Of a stretch of 64,000 nt of DNA, positions 23,485 to 32,609 are shown in pieces. The notes beneath the pieces were generated by a model. The model had not been told where the DNA came from. It did no database searches and saw nothing but the letters and a program-made list of their open reading frames with translations. This DNA is from Paenibacillus sp. LS1 (GTDB lineage Bacteria; Bacillota; Bacilli; Paenibacillales; Paenibacillaceae): positions 344,883 through 408,882 of the forward strand of contig NZ_JAPDOE010000004.1 in NCBI RefSeq assembly GCF_026013365.1, given 5' to 3'. Position numbers and translations under genes: made by a program. Positions within the stretch are counted from its first letter, which is position 1. Every line of letters begins with the position of its first letter.

Positions 23485-24378
23485 ATGGAGATCCACGCTA
23501 AACAAGTACGCCCTGATTCTAAAAACCGCGCCGATCGTGCGCGCATGCTTATTTCCTGTCCGGATGGTCCAGGAATTGTAGCTGCCGTCTCTCACTTCCT
23601 GCACCAGCATGGTGCAAACATTGTTCAGTCGGACCAGTATACAATGGACCCTGCTGGCGGCATGTTCTTTATGCGAATTGAGTTTGATCTTCCGCAGTTG
23701 TTAATCAACCTGCCGAAACTGGAAGCCGATTTTGCAGAAGTGGCAAGCCGTTTCCAAATGGAATGGACGCTATCTGCGGTTAGCCGCAAGAAGAAACTGG
23801 CTATCTTTGTATCCAAAGAAGATCACTGTCTGGTTGAATTGTTATGGCAATGGCAGGCAGGCGACCTGGATGCAGATATTGCGCTTGTGGTCAGCAACCA
23901 TCTGGACATGAAGGACTATGTAGAATCATTCGGCATTCCATATCATCACATTCCGGTTACAGCAGATACGAAGAAAGAAGCAGAACAGCGTCAACTGGAC
24001 GTCATCGGCAATGATGTGGATGTGATCATTCTGGCTCGTTACATGCAGATCATCTCTCCAATGTTCATTGAGCACTACCGCAATCGAATCATTAACATCC
24101 ATCATTCATTCCTGCCAGCCTTCGTGGGCGGTAAACCGTATGCGCAAGCATACAACCGTGGTGTCAAAATTATCGGTGCGACAGCGCACTATGTTACGGA
24201 AGAACTGGATGGCGGCCCGATTATTGAACAGGATGTGCAGCGTGTAAGCCACGGGGATGATGTAACCGAGCTGAAGCGTATTGGACGTACCATTGAGCGT
24301 GTTGTGCTTGCACGTGCCGTGAAATGGCATGTTGAAGACCGTGTTCTTGTTCACGAAAATAAAACCGTTGTATTTTAA
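23485..24378 (+). CDS. purU: Formyltetrahydrofolate deformylase
   Basis: A 297-residue protein with an N-terminal ACT domain (MLISCPDGPGIVAAVSHFL, residues about 20-100) and a C-terminal formyltransferase-type domain. The latter has ILARYMQIISP, NIHHSFLPAFVGGKPY and KIIGATAHYVTEELDGGPI, which hold the catalytic Asn/His and Asp equivalents of PurN/PurU. It hydrolyses 10-formyl-THF to formate and THF, balancing one-carbon units. ATG at 23485 has AAGGAGGAAGA upstream. Probably co-transcribed with nfo. Confidence 0.93.
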   Translation: MEIHAKQVRPDSKNRADRARMLISCPDGPGIVAAVSHFLHQHGANIVQSDQYTMDPAGGMFFMRIEFDLPQLLINLPKLEADFAEVASRFQMEWTLSAVSRKKKLAIFVSKEDHCLVELLWQWQAGDLDADIALVVSNHLDMKDYVESFGIPYHHIPVTADTKKEAEQRQLDVIGNDVDVIILARYMQIISPMFIEHYRNRIINIHHSFLPAFVGGKPYAQAYNRGVKIIGATAHYVTEELDGGPIIEQDVQRVSHGDDVTELKRIGRTIERVVLARAVKWHVEDRVLVHENKTVVF

Positions 24379-24440
24379 GCTTATGCTTTAATACTGCGCA
24401 AGGTTGATTCGGAACCACGTAATAGACTACAGACTAACAA

Positions 24441-24483
24441 AAAGGCGACCCCAATTCGTTTACGAAACGGGAGTCGCTTTTTT
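24441..24483. terminator. Bidirectional terminator between purU and the membrane-protein gene
   Basis: AAAGGCGAC / GTCGCTTT with inner pairing CGTTT/AAACG; A and T runs on the two sides serve the convergent genes. It overlaps the end of the minus-strand gene. Confidence 0.82.
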
Positions 24484-24936
24484 CGTGTTGATATATTTTC
24501 CGCACAAGCCAAGAACTATACCAAACAGGAGATGTCCAACAATCCAGTAGAGGATGGCGGTCAAGTCGTACAGGTCCGGCACACGTGGGGATAGTTGAGA
24601 GAGCGGGATGTAGAGCAGGGATGAGACGGCACCGAGCAAGATTCCTTTAAACATAGGGAGGCCTGAGCGCTGTACCCACCACAAATAGAAGATGGCAATG
24701 GCAACAGACACAATTAGGTGCAAAGAAAACTCAATGAATTCGGGTAAGGTTAGCGGAAGACCAGGCACAAAATCGATATTCAGAAGCAGGGTATATACTT
24801 GTTCACCGGTGTTGGCCTGAATCACTTTGAGGAAAAATCCCAGGACAACTCCCGACAGAATACCCGTTAAAATACCGGATATCCAGGGTAATGAGTATTT
24901 TACCGATGGGGATGGGTGAGCAGCAGGATCTGTCAT
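24460..24936 (-). CDS. Four-helix membrane protein of unknown function
   Basis: 158 residues with about four hydrophobic segments (ISGILTGILSGVVLGFFL, EFSLHLIVSVAIAIFYLWW, GILLGAVSSLLYIPLS, ILYWIVGHLLFGIVLGLCG). It loosely recalls the YagU/DUF1440 group, but the match is not firm. The acidic, soluble loop after the first helix (NTGEQVYTLLLNIDFVPG) would face outside. ATG at 24936 follows AGGAGGTCGCG. Monocistronic. Confidence 0.7.
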   Translation of the reverse strand: MTDPAAHPSPSVKYSLPWISGILTGILSGVVLGFFLKVIQANTGEQVYTLLLNIDFVPGLPLTLPEFIEFSLHLIVSVAIAIFYLWWVQRSGLPMFKGILLGAVSSLLYIPLSQLSPRVPDLYDLTAILYWIVGHLLFGIVLGLCGKYINTKKATPVS

Positions 24937-25369
24937 GTTCGCGACCTCCTATGATTGACGCATGTACATTTGAAAAGTAAACCGCAGCTCACTTTCAAAT
25001 CCATATTCAGGAATATTATATGTGAATTACGGATGGATATCTAAAAAATGCATGGTTTTCAGCTTAGAGGTTATACTTCATGCGATGGATTTGCGAGGCT
25101 CGTTAAGTCTGTTTTTGGATTCAAGTGCCTTGTGAAATGCGATTTTTGCTTGATTGGCAAGGGATTATTTATCACAAACAACCGATTTTTCACGAACTTC
25201 TAAAAGAAGGTTATGGAAAAGCTTCACGCCAAGTGATACAATACAAAAGTGAATAAGTCAAAATGAAACACTCAAGCGGATTCACTTATTGTGAAATTCG
25301 GTTTGCTTGTATGATGAGAGGGATTCGCTTGCGCACCCGACTTATCTAAAGACATGAGGAGGACAAACC
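24937..25369. other. Intergenic region upstream of tkt
   Basis: 433 bases without a gene. The inverted heptamer pair AATAAGT (about 25251) and ACTTATT (about 25285), plus AGTGAAT/ATTCACT, flank a 30-base segment. TATGAT near 25311 and TACAAT near 25240 are possible -10 boxes, but neither has a good -35. The tkt promoter lies here, and no riboswitch was recognised. Confidence 0.4.
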
Positions 25370-27412
25370 ATGACTGACAAGAACGAAGCGATTCAAAAGG
25401 ACGAGAACAGCACGATCGACAACCTGTCGATTACTACCGTACGTACTTTGGCGATTGATGCAATTGAGAAGGCAAATTCCGGACATCCGGGTATGCCTAT
25501 GGGCTCCGCTCCAATGGGGTACCAACTTTTTGCAAAAACGATGACTCATAACCCGGACCACCCAACTTGGGTTAACCGGGACCGTTTTGTCCTGTCTGCA
25601 GGACATGGCTCCATGTTGCTGTACAGCTTGCTGCACCTGAGCGGATATGATCTTCCAATGGAAGAACTGAAACAGTTCCGTCAATGGGGAAGCAAAACTC
25701 CGGGTCACCCGGAATTCGGACATACTGCAGGTGTTGATGCAACAACCGGCCCACTGGGTCAAGGTATTGCAATGGCTGTAGGTATGGCGATGGCTGAAGC
25801 TCAACTGGGCGCAACATACAATAAAGACAAGTTCAACGTAGTTGACCACTACACTTACGCAATCTGTGGTGATGGTGACTTGATGGAAGGCGTATCTCAT
25901 GAATCAGCTTCCCTGGCTGGACGTTTGCACCTGGGCAAACTGATTATGTTGTTCGACTCCAATGACATCACGTTGGATGGTAAATTGGATCTGTCTTCTT
26001 CCGAAAGCATCGCGAAGCGTTTTGAAGCTTATGGCTGGCAAGTGCTGCGCGTTGAAGATGGTAACGATCTGCCTGCAATCGAAAAAGCAATTCAGGAAGG
26101 TCAAGCAGATACACTGCGTCCTACGCTGATCGAAGTTAAAACGGTTATCGGTTACGGTAGCCCGAACAAACAAGGTAAAGGCGGCCACGGCGGTACTCAC
26201 GGATCTCCACTGGGTGCAGACGAAGCCAAATTGACTAAAGAGTATTACAAATGGGTTTATGAAGAAAACTTCCACGTACCAGCTGAAGTTCGCGATCACT
26301 TTGCACAAGTGAAAGATCGTGGTATCTCTGCTAACAAAGCTTGGGACGAGAAATTTGCCGAGTACAAAAAAGCATTCCCTGAGCTGGCAGCTCAATTCGA
26401 AACAGCGATTAACGGCGACCTTCCAGAAGGTTGGGACCGTGATCTTCCTAAATATGCAGCAACAGACAAAGCGCTTTCCACTCGTGTAGCATCCGGTAAC
26501 GCTCTGAACGGTCTGGCGCACAACGTGCCACAACTGACAGGCGGATCTGCTGACTTGGAAAGCTCCACAATGACTCACTTGAACAACCTGGAGAACTTCA
26601 CACCTGAAGATTATTCCGGCCGTAACATCTACTTCGGTATCCGTGAATTTGGTATGGCTGGAGCAATGAACGGTATGGCACTGCACAGCGGTGTGAAAGT
26701 ATTCGGAGGTACATTCTTCGTATTTACCGATTACCTGCGTCCGGCTGTTCGTCTGGCTGCCCTGATGGGATTGCCTGTAACGTATGTTCTGACTCACGAC
26801 AGTATCGCTGTTGGTGAAGATGGTCCTACGCACGAACCGATCGAGCAACTGGCATCCCTGCGTATCATTCCTAACCTGACGGTTATTCGTCCGGCTGATG
26901 GTAATGAAACTTCGGCTGCTTGGGCTTACGCGCTTGAGAACAAGAGCAACCCGGTTGCACTCGTACTCACTCGTCAAAACCTGCCGATCCTGGAAGGTAC
27001 GGTTGAAGGTTCACGTGAGAACGTGAAACGTGGTGCTTATGTTGTCTCTGATGCAAAAGATGGCAAAGCGGTAGCACAAATTATCGCTACAGGTTCTGAA
27101 GTGCAATTGGCTGTTAAAGCTCAAGCAGCACTTGCTGAACAAGGCATCCAAGTTCGCGTCATCAGCATGCCAAGCTGGGATCTGTTCGAGAAACAAGACA
27201 AAGCTTATAGAGAGTCCGTTCTTCTTCCGGATGTTAAAGCTCGTCTTGCGATTGAAATGGCTTATCCAATGGGCTGGGAGAAATATGTTGGAGATCAAGG
27301 TGACATTCTCGGAATCAGCACATTCGGTGCATCCGCGCCTGGCGACCGTGTTATCCAGGAATATGGTTTTACAGTGGACAACGTGGTTAGCCGCGTAAAA
27401 GCATTGCTGTAA
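25370..27412 (+). CDS. tkt: Transketolase
   Basis: A 680-residue, full-length enzyme. It has ANSGHPGMPMGSAPM, HGSMLLYSLLHLSGY, GPLGQGIAMAVGMA, CGDGDLMEG (thiamine diphosphate-Mg2+ motif GDG...), DSNDITLDG, then the pyrimidine domain (IREFGMAGAMNGMALH) and HDSIAVGEDGPTHEPIEQ. It transfers two-carbon units in the pentose phosphate pathway. ATG at 25370 follows AGGAGGACA. Codon use is strongly biased, as in highly expressed genes. No co-transcribed neighbour upstream; ppnP follows after 149 bases. Confidence 0.97.
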   Translation: MTDKNEAIQKDENSTIDNLSITTVRTLAIDAIEKANSGHPGMPMGSAPMGYQLFAKTMTHNPDHPTWVNRDRFVLSAGHGSMLLYSLLHLSGYDLPMEELKQFRQWGSKTPGHPEFGHTAGVDATTGPLGQGIAMAVGMAMAEAQLGATYNKDKFNVVDHYTYAICGDGDLMEGVSHESASLAGRLHLGKLIMLFDSNDITLDGKLDLSSSESIAKRFEAYGWQVLRVEDGNDLPAIEKAIQEGQADTLRPTLIEVKTVIGYGSPNKQGKGGHGGTHGSPLGADEAKLTKEYYKWVYEENFHVPAEVRDHFAQVKDRGISANKAWDEKFAEYKKAFPELAAQFETAINGDLPEGWDRDLPKYAATDKALSTRVASGNALNGLAHNVPQLTGGSADLESSTMTHLNNLENFTPEDYSGRNIYFGIREFGMAGAMNGMALHSGVKVFGGTFFVFTDYLRPAVRLAALMGLPVTYVLTHDSIAVGEDGPTHEPIEQLASLRIIPNLTVIRPADGNETSAAWAYALENKSNPVALVLTRQNLPILEGTVEGSRENVKRGAYVVSDAKDGKAVAQIIATGSEVQLAVKAQAALAEQGIQVRVISMPSWDLFEKQDKAYRESVLLPDVKARLAIEMAYPMGWEKYVGDQGDILGISTFGASAPGDRVIQEYGFTVDNVVSRVKALL

Positions 27413-27561
27413 TAGCTTCATAAGCGCTGCTATGGTCGCGAGAGCTTTATGCTGTCCTGATCCATGGCAGCAAGTTATTTCCGCAGAGATGGGCGGTGAC
27501 TCGTTATCGCCCTGATCTGTTTTGCCTTTTGTTTTCATTAACTTCAGGGGAGCGGGTACGC

Positions 27562-27879
27562 ATGTCACAATTCGATCAAGTCAGTGTAGTGAAAGAGGCC
27601 AACATTTATTATGATGGTCAGGTAACCAGCAGAACGGTTATTTTGGGGGATGGCAGCAAAGTGACTCTGGGCATCATGCTTCCAGGCAGTTATGAGTTCG
27701 GTACGGATTCCCGTGAAATTATGGAGATTCTGTCCGGAGATCTGAAAGTATTGCTTCCCGGAGAAGAAGAGTGGCAAGAGATTCAAGGTCAAGCTACGTT
27801 CCACGTGCCTGCCGAATCCAAATTTAAACTGGAGATACGCAGCGTTACTGACTACGTCTGCTCGTACCCGGCGGAATAA
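27562..27879 (+). CDS. ppnP: Pyrimidine/purine nucleoside phosphorylase (DUF1255)
   Basis: A 105-residue single-domain cupin-like protein matching the YaiE/PpnP family: NIYYDGQVTSRTVILGDGS, LGIMLPGSYEFGT, EIMEILSGDLKVLLPG and the ending SVTDYVCSYPA. The E. coli homologue phosphorolyses many nucleosides. The ATG at 27562 has AGGGGAGCGG upstream; an in-frame upstream ATG at 27496 would add 22 unconserved residues. Confidence 0.9.
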   Translation: MSQFDQVSVVKEANIYYDGQVTSRTVILGDGSKVTLGIMLPGSYEFGTDSREIMEILSGDLKVLLPGEEEWQEIQGQATFHVPAESKFKLEIRSVTDYVCSYPAE

Positions 27880-27885
27880 CATAAG

Positions 27886-27930
27886 AAGGGTAAGCAGAAC
27901 CGCAACCCGCGGATTCGGTTTACCCTTTTT
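27886..27930 (+). terminator. Terminator after ppnP
   Basis: AAGGGTAAgCagAACCG pairs with CGGTTTACCCTT, followed by T5. Confidence 0.75.
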
Positions 27931-28068
27931 GCTTCTTGAATTCTAACGACAAAGTTCGAGCTGCAAGCTTGTCAGCCCCGTGGATTTGAAGTATCCTTAA
28001 GGCAAGTTGTTTAGAATGGAATACGGATACGGAAATAATATAACCGAAATCAGGAGGTTTTTGAAATC

Positions 28069-29424
28069 ATGGCAAAAAAAGTGACATTTGACTATAGCAC
28101 GGCATTGCAATTTGTAAATCAGCACGAAGTGGACTATTTCGCAGAACCGATTCGTCTGGCTCATGAGCAGCTTCACAACGGAACAGGAACAGGTTCCGAC
28201 TATCTGGGCTGGATTGACCTGCCAACGGCTTATGACAAAGAAGAGTTTGCTCGCATTCAAAAAGCGGCTGCCAAAATCCAAAGCGACTCCGAAGTACTCA
28301 TCGTTATCGGTATCGGTGGATCATATCTGGGTGCACGTGCAGCGATTGAGATGCTGACTCACTCTTTCTATAACAATCTGCCAAAAGACAAACGCAAAAC
28401 GCCTGAAATCTATTTTGCAGGAAACAATATCAGTTCCACATATGTAACTCATTTGCTGGATCTGGTTGAAGGCAAAGATTTCTCCGTCAACGTCATCTCC
28501 AAATCCGGTACAACAACAGAGCCGGCAATTGCTTTCCGTATTTTCCGTGCAGCACTGGAAGAGAAATATGGTAAAGAAGAAGCACGTAAACGCATCTATG
28601 CTACAACAGATAAAGCGCGCGGTGCACTGAAAGAACTGGCCAATGCAGAAGGATACGAGTCTTTCATTATCCCGGATGATGTTGGTGGACGTTACTCCGT
28701 TCTGACAGCTGTAGGTTTGCTGCCAATCGCGGCAGCTGGTATCAGCATTGAAGAAATGATGCAAGGTGCGGCTGACGCATCCAAAGAATACAGCAACCCG
28801 AACGTAGCTGAGAACGAAGCATATCAATACGCAGCTGTTCGTAACGCATTGTATCGCAAAGGCAAAGGTACGGAGATCCTTGTAAACTATGAGCCATCCC
28901 TGCACTTCGTATCCGAGTGGTGGAAACAGTTGTTCGGAGAGAGCGAAGGTAAAGACTACAAAGGGATCTATCCTGCATCTGTTGATTTCTCTACAGACTT
29001 GCACTCCATGGGTCAATTCATCCAGGAAGGTAGCCGGAATATCTTTGAAACTGTTATTCAGGTTACTGAAGTTGCGGAGCATATCTCGATCAAATCCGAT
29101 CCGGATGATCTGGATGGCTTGAACTTCCTTGAAGGCAAAACCATGGACTTTGTTAACAAAAAAGCGTTCCAAGGAACACTGCTTGCACATACGGATGGTC
29201 AAGTACCAAACCTGATTGTGAACATTCCGGATATGACTCCATATTCTTTCGGATATCTGGTATACTTCTTTGAAAAAGCATGCGGCATCAGTGGCTACCT
29301 GCTGGGCGTCAATCCATTTGACCAACCAGGCGTGGAAGCTTACAAGAAAAATATGTTCGCATTGCTGGGCAAACCAGGCTTTGAAGAAGAGAAAGCAGCG
29401 CTCGAAGCGAGACTTTCTGAATAA
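28069..29424 (+). CDS. pgi: Glucose-6-phosphate isomerase
   Basis: A 451-residue protein of the Bacillales length. The phosphosugar motifs are VLIVIGIGGSYLGARAAIEM, NVISKSGTTTEPAIAFRIF and the second signature DDVGGRYSVLTAVGLLPIA. EWWKQLFGESEGKD and IQEGSRNIFETV follow, with the active-site Glu. It interconverts glucose-6-P and fructose-6-P in glycolysis. ATG at 28069 has CAGGAGG upstream. Strong codon bias like tkt. Two hairpins follow the stop. Confidence 0.97.
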   Translation: MAKKVTFDYSTALQFVNQHEVDYFAEPIRLAHEQLHNGTGTGSDYLGWIDLPTAYDKEEFARIQKAAAKIQSDSEVLIVIGIGGSYLGARAAIEMLTHSFYNNLPKDKRKTPEIYFAGNNISSTYVTHLLDLVEGKDFSVNVISKSGTTTEPAIAFRIFRAALEEKYGKEEARKRIYATTDKARGALKELANAEGYESFIIPDDVGGRYSVLTAVGLLPIAAAGISIEEMMQGAADASKEYSNPNVAENEAYQYAAVRNALYRKGKGTEILVNYEPSLHFVSEWWKQLFGESEGKDYKGIYPASVDFSTDLHSMGQFIQEGSRNIFETVIQVTEVAEHISIKSDPDDLDGLNFLEGKTMDFVNKKAFQGTLLAHTDGQVPNLIVNIPDMTPYSFGYLVYFFEKACGISGYLLGVNPFDQPGVEAYKKNMFALLGKPGFEEEKAALEARLSE

Positions 29425-29467
29425 TTCATCGGTCTGCTCATATAGTTAAATAAGGTAATGTAAATCT

Positions 29468-29509
29468 ATCCGGGAATCACTGTTCGTGTAAGATGCAGGG
29501 TTCCCGGAT
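29468..29509 (+). other. Stable hairpin downstream of pgi
   Basis: ATCCGGGAA / TTCCCGGAT, a perfect 9-bp stem with a 24-base loop and no T run. It lies just before the true terminator and may protect the pgi mRNA 3' end. Confidence 0.5.
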
Positions 29510-29522
29510 GTAGATAACCAGG

Positions 29523-29559
29523 GCAGTTCGTCCGCGTTAGCGCGGGGAACTGCTTTCTT
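29523..29559 (+). terminator. Terminator after pgi
   Basis: GCAGTTCgtCCGCG-ttag-CGCGGgGAACTGC followed by TTTCTT. Confidence 0.8.
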
Positions 29560-29617
29560 GTAAAATGGATTAAATGGAAAATTGGACTCAGGAAAAGTTC
29601 AGAAAGTTGGATTTGGG

Positions 29618-30250
29618 ATGATTGAACGTTATCGCACGGTTCGAGGACCGGGCAATCTGGAAATTGTAATCAAGAAGTCGCGATTTATCGGTCATATTAT
29701 GCCGGTCACGACAGAAGAAGAGGCTGTTACCTTTATCGATGAGATCAAGAAAAAACATTGGAATGCGACTCACAACTGCTCTGCATACATGATTGGGGAG
29801 CGCGATGAGATCCAGAAGCAATCTGATGACGGGGAACCAAGCGGAACAGCAGGGAAACCCATTCTTGAAGTGATCAAAAATCAGAAATTAAAAAATGTTG
29901 CAATTGTGGTTACGCGATACTTCGGGGGAATTATGCTTGGAGCTGGTGGGTTAATTCGCGCTTATACGGATGGAGCTGTAGCAGCCATTGAAGCCGGAGA
30001 AGCCATTACCAACGTGCTGCATCGTGAAGTGTTTGTTGAACTGGATTATACGTGGCTGGGTAAAGTGGAAAATGAGTTAAGAAGCCGGGAAGTCCGTACA
30101 GGTGAAACTGGATTCACCGATAAGGTTACGTTGACTTGTCTTCCGCCGGATAGTGAAACCGAGGCTTTTGTAGCCTGGATCACGGATTTGACGCAAGGGC
30201 AATCCCGGATCACGGAGGGACAGCGGCTTTATTTTATTGAAGGGGAATAA
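29618..30250 (+). CDS. yvyE: YigZ/YvyE-family (UPF0029, IMPACT) protein
   Basis: A 210-residue protein. The IMPACT N-domain has EIVIKKSRFIGHIMPV, HWNATHNCSAYMIG, DDGEPSGTAGKPILEV and VVTRYFGGIMLGAGGLIRAY. A C-terminal DUF1949 domain begins near residue 140 (ELDYTWLGKVENELRSREV). Eukaryotic IMPACT regulates the kinase GCN2; the bacterial role is unsettled. The ATG at 29618 matches the family's usual start; a TTG 12 codons upstream is less likely. Probably co-transcribed with the TetR gene five bases downstream. Confidence 0.9.
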   Translation: MIERYRTVRGPGNLEIVIKKSRFIGHIMPVTTEEEAVTFIDEIKKKHWNATHNCSAYMIGERDEIQKQSDDGEPSGTAGKPILEVIKNQKLKNVAIVVTRYFGGIMLGAGGLIRAYTDGAVAAIEAGEAITNVLHREVFVELDYTWLGKVENELRSREVRTGETGFTDKVTLTCLPPDSETEAFVAWITDLTQGQSRITEGQRLYFIEGE

Positions 30251-30255
30251 AATAT

Positions 30256-30858
30256 ATGGCTAGAAGAGCAGTCGAACAGGAGTTGTCGAGGGAGCGGATA
30301 CTGGAGGCGGCGAGGCACCTTTTTATTACCAAAGGATACCGCGCCATTTCGATGCGAAGCATCGGCCAGCATCTGGGCTATAGTCATGGGTCGCTGTATT
30401 ATCACTTTAAGGAAAAGGCAGAGCTGTTCTATGCCATCGTGGTTGAAGATTTTAATCATCTGGGGCATTTACTGCTGCAAGCCATGGTCAGGCCGGTTCG
30501 TGATGATGTGAGCAAGGTTGAGCACATTATGATGGAGTTTATTCGCTTTGGTCTGGAGAACCCATACCAATACGAAATTATGTTTATGATCAGGGACGAA
30601 GAACTGTTGTCCTATTGTCGTACCGAACAGGGACGCTGCTTCGAATTGTTCGCATCTATTATAAGACAATATATGAATGAAGAGAACTGTACGGAAGAAG
30701 ACATTCAAAGGGTACCGCGTACGCTATTTTTGGCTATGCACGGATTCATTTCTTATTACATTCAGGACCGTTTAACGTTTGTGGAGATTGAATCGTCTGC
30801 GCTGTCTCATGTCAAAGTGCTGTGCCGCAATCTGGGTCAGCAGCCTGGCGTCCAATAA
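30256..30858 (+). CDS. TetR/AcrR-family transcriptional regulator
   Basis: A 200-residue protein. The TetR HTH lies at residues about 10-57: RILEAARHLFITKGYRAISM, then GQHLGYSHGSLYYHFKEKAEL. The C-terminal ligand-binding helices are unassigned. Such repressors usually control efflux or stress genes, but no obvious target adjoins, and it follows yvyE with the ribosome binding site inside that gene's end (GAAGGGG). It may be autoregulatory. Confidence 0.9.
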   Translation: MARRAVEQELSRERILEAARHLFITKGYRAISMRSIGQHLGYSHGSLYYHFKEKAELFYAIVVEDFNHLGHLLLQAMVRPVRDDVSKVEHIMMEFIRFGLENPYQYEIMFMIRDEELLSYCRTEQGRCFELFASIIRQYMNEENCTEEDIQRVPRTLFLAMHGFISYYIQDRLTFVEIESSALSHVKVLCRNLGQQPGVQ

Positions 30859-30961
30859 TGGCGCTATTGTTGCACCCCTACACTTCAGGGCGGTGATTTG
30901 TCATAACTTTAATTCTTTATAACGTTGTCTCGCGAAAGTTAGTATGCGCCAAAAAACAAGT

Positions 30962-30998
30962 CAGGCGGCTCCGACCCGAAATGAGGGTGGACCGCCTG
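30962..30998. terminator. Bidirectional terminator between TetR gene and yjbQ
   Basis: CAGGCGG / CCGCCTG with inner GACCC/GGGTGG; TTTGTGTTT follows on the plus strand and a TTGTTTTTTGG tract on the minus strand. Confidence 0.75.
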
Positions 30999-31047
30999 TT
31001 TGTGTTTGAAAAATGGTTGAGTTGGTGACAGGCCTGTTGGGACGAAT

Positions 31048-31449
31048 CTAACCTTCCATGATTTTGAGAAGGTATTCCCGCTCACGGGGGCCATCGAATT
31101 CGCAAAAGTAAATGCCTTGCCATCGGCCAAGCAGTAATCTGCCTTCATGAATAATTACCGTCTGTGATGGCCCTGTTGTGATCGATTTGAGGTGAGAGGC
31201 TGTATTACCTTCGGCATGTCGATATTCGGGATGCTCCCAAGGGTACACTTCGTCCAGGCGCAACAATACATCGTGTTTTACATCCGGGTCTGCATTTTCG
31301 TTGATGGCAATACCTGCCGTCGTATGTGGACAGTAGACGAGCACCGTCCCATTCTGCACCCCGCTACTCTGGACAATCTGCTTCACGTCCCATGTGATAT
31401 CTTTCATTTCATCTCGTGTGGAAGTGGATATATTCTTCGTATATAACAT
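31048..31449 (-). CDS. yjbQ: YjbQ/UPF0047-family protein (secondary thiamine-phosphate synthase-like)
   Basis: A 133-residue protein with the family motifs VLVYCPHTTAGIAINENADP, a central YRHAEGNTASHLKS and the ending LLGRWQGIYFCEFDGPR. The conserved histidines (CPHTT, RHAEGN, ASH) may bind metal. The E. coli homologue has weak thiamine-phosphate synthase activity; the true role is unsettled. ATG at 31449 follows AAGGAGTGATT. Monocistronic. Confidence 0.9.
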   Translation of the reverse strand: MLYTKNISTSTRDEMKDITWDVKQIVQSSGVQNGTVLVYCPHTTAGIAINENADPDVKHDVLLRLDEVYPWEHPEYRHAEGNTASHLKSITTGPSQTVIIHEGRLLLGRWQGIYFCEFDGPREREYLLKIMEG

Positions 31450-31793
31450 GTTAAATCACTCCTTAGGATCTCATTTCTTACCCTCGATTGTACCTTAACC
31501 ACTACATACCAAACAAACCATATATGACGCTGATTTTGTGAATCGCACAATAACGGAGAGGTTAGAAATGACCTGAAGTGATTTTATTAATCGTTCTCAT
31601 ATGTGGCCCAATTATATTCAATAAAAGCATTGACGATTAGCACTGCAAACTGGTAAAGTATCAGAAAAGCAAAACCAAGTAGACTAATGGGAATAATATT
31701 AAAGTAATATAATCCAACTTAGGAAAAATGTCGTACCGAAGCAGGGAGACTGCCGACCGGAACTTAAGCCGGAGGCTGGGAGGGAACGCAGCA
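31450..31793. other. Leader region of the sulfate transporter operon
   Basis: A SigA-like promoter, TTGACG (31630-31635), an 18-base spacer and TAAAGT (31654-31659), can be proposed. AT-rich palindromic sequence GGAATAATATT..AATATAATCC follows at about 31690, near where a sulfur regulator (CymR-like) might bind. No S-box or T-box was recognised. A frame starting at ATG 31728 would only extend cysT by 22 unconserved residues. Confidence 0.4.
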
Positions 31794-32609
31794 ATGAATA
31801 CCGTTCTTCGTCATAAGGGATGGACTTGGGGATTCCGCAGTACCGTATTGTTATATTTTATCGTACTTATTGTACTTCCAATCATCGGTGTGTACGTCAA
31901 CTCCTTCTCTGAAGGATGGAGCAACTTCGCCCAGAGTATCATGGACCCGATCGCGTGGAAAGCTGTACTGCTGACGATTCGGCTGGCCGTGATTGCAACT
32001 CTGATTAATGTGGTTCTTGGCACGATGATCGCATGGGTGTTGACAAGGTATCGCTTTGTGGGCAGATCGTTTCTCAACAGTCTGGTCGATCTCCCGTTTG
32101 CATTGCCAACCGCAGTGGGCGGCTTAATGATTATGCTGCTCTTGGGTCCGGTCAGTGCCATCGGGAAACTGGCAGAATCCATGGGGTTCGAGATTGTGTT
32201 TCACCAGCCCGCCATTGTTATAGCGATGACCTTTGTCACGTTTCCATTTGTGATCCGTGCGGTGCAGCCTTTGCTGGAAGAAATTGATCCTTCCGAGGAA
32301 GAGGCCTCGTACACGATGGGGGCATCCAAGGCTCGTACATTCATGCAGGTTATTCTGCCTTCCATGGCACCTGGCATGATCAGTGGGGGGATGTTGGCTT
32401 TCTCCAGAGGACTGGCTGAATTCGGAGCTGTCGTTCTGGTGGCTGGTAACATTCCGGGCAGAACTCTGACCGCTTCCGTATTTATCTACGGAGAGATTGA
32501 AAGTGATAATCCAACTGGAGCCGCTGCTGTATCCGTGTTGCTCCTGACGCTCTCCTTCCTCATCCTCTGGCTGATCAATCTGGTACAGATGCGGGGGAGA
32601 AGACGATGA
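31794..32609 (+). CDS. cysT: Sulfate/thiosulfate ABC transporter permease CysT
   Basis: A 271-residue permease with six membrane helices. It has the EAA-type loop EEEASYTMGASKARTFMQVILPSMAPG that contacts the ATPase, and CysT features at the start (RSTVLLYFIVLIVLPIIGVY). With CysW it forms the pore importing sulfate or thiosulfate. ATG at 31794 follows GGGAGGG and is preferred over ATG 31728. First gene of cysT-cysW-cysA-sbp. Confidence 0.92.
   Translation: MNTVLRHKGWTWGFRSTVLLYFIVLIVLPIIGVYVNSFSEGWSNFAQSIMDPIAWKAVLLTIRLAVIATLINVVLGTMIAWVLTRYRFVGRSFLNSLVDLPFALPTAVGGLMIMLLLGPVSAIGKLAESMGFEIVFHQPAIVIAMTFVTFPFVIRAVQPLLEEIDPSEEEASYTMGASKARTFMQVILPSMAPGMISGGMLAFSRGLAEFGAVVLVAGNIPGRTLTASVFIYGEIESDNPTGAAAVSVLLLTLSFLILWLINLVQMRGRRR

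Noticed and set aside
25904..26977. Long minus-strand open frame inside tkt
   Set aside because: It is antisense to a clear transketolase. Strong codon bias of the real gene removes stops on the other strand; the product is Cys/Phe-rich and unlike any protein.
28321..29325. Long minus-strand open frame inside pgi
   Set aside because: Same effect as in tkt: it is a shadow of a highly biased gene with no start signal.
31728..31793. Earlier start for cysT at ATG 31728
   Set aside because: The extra 22 residues are basic and unconserved, and a much better GGGAGGG precedes ATG 31794.
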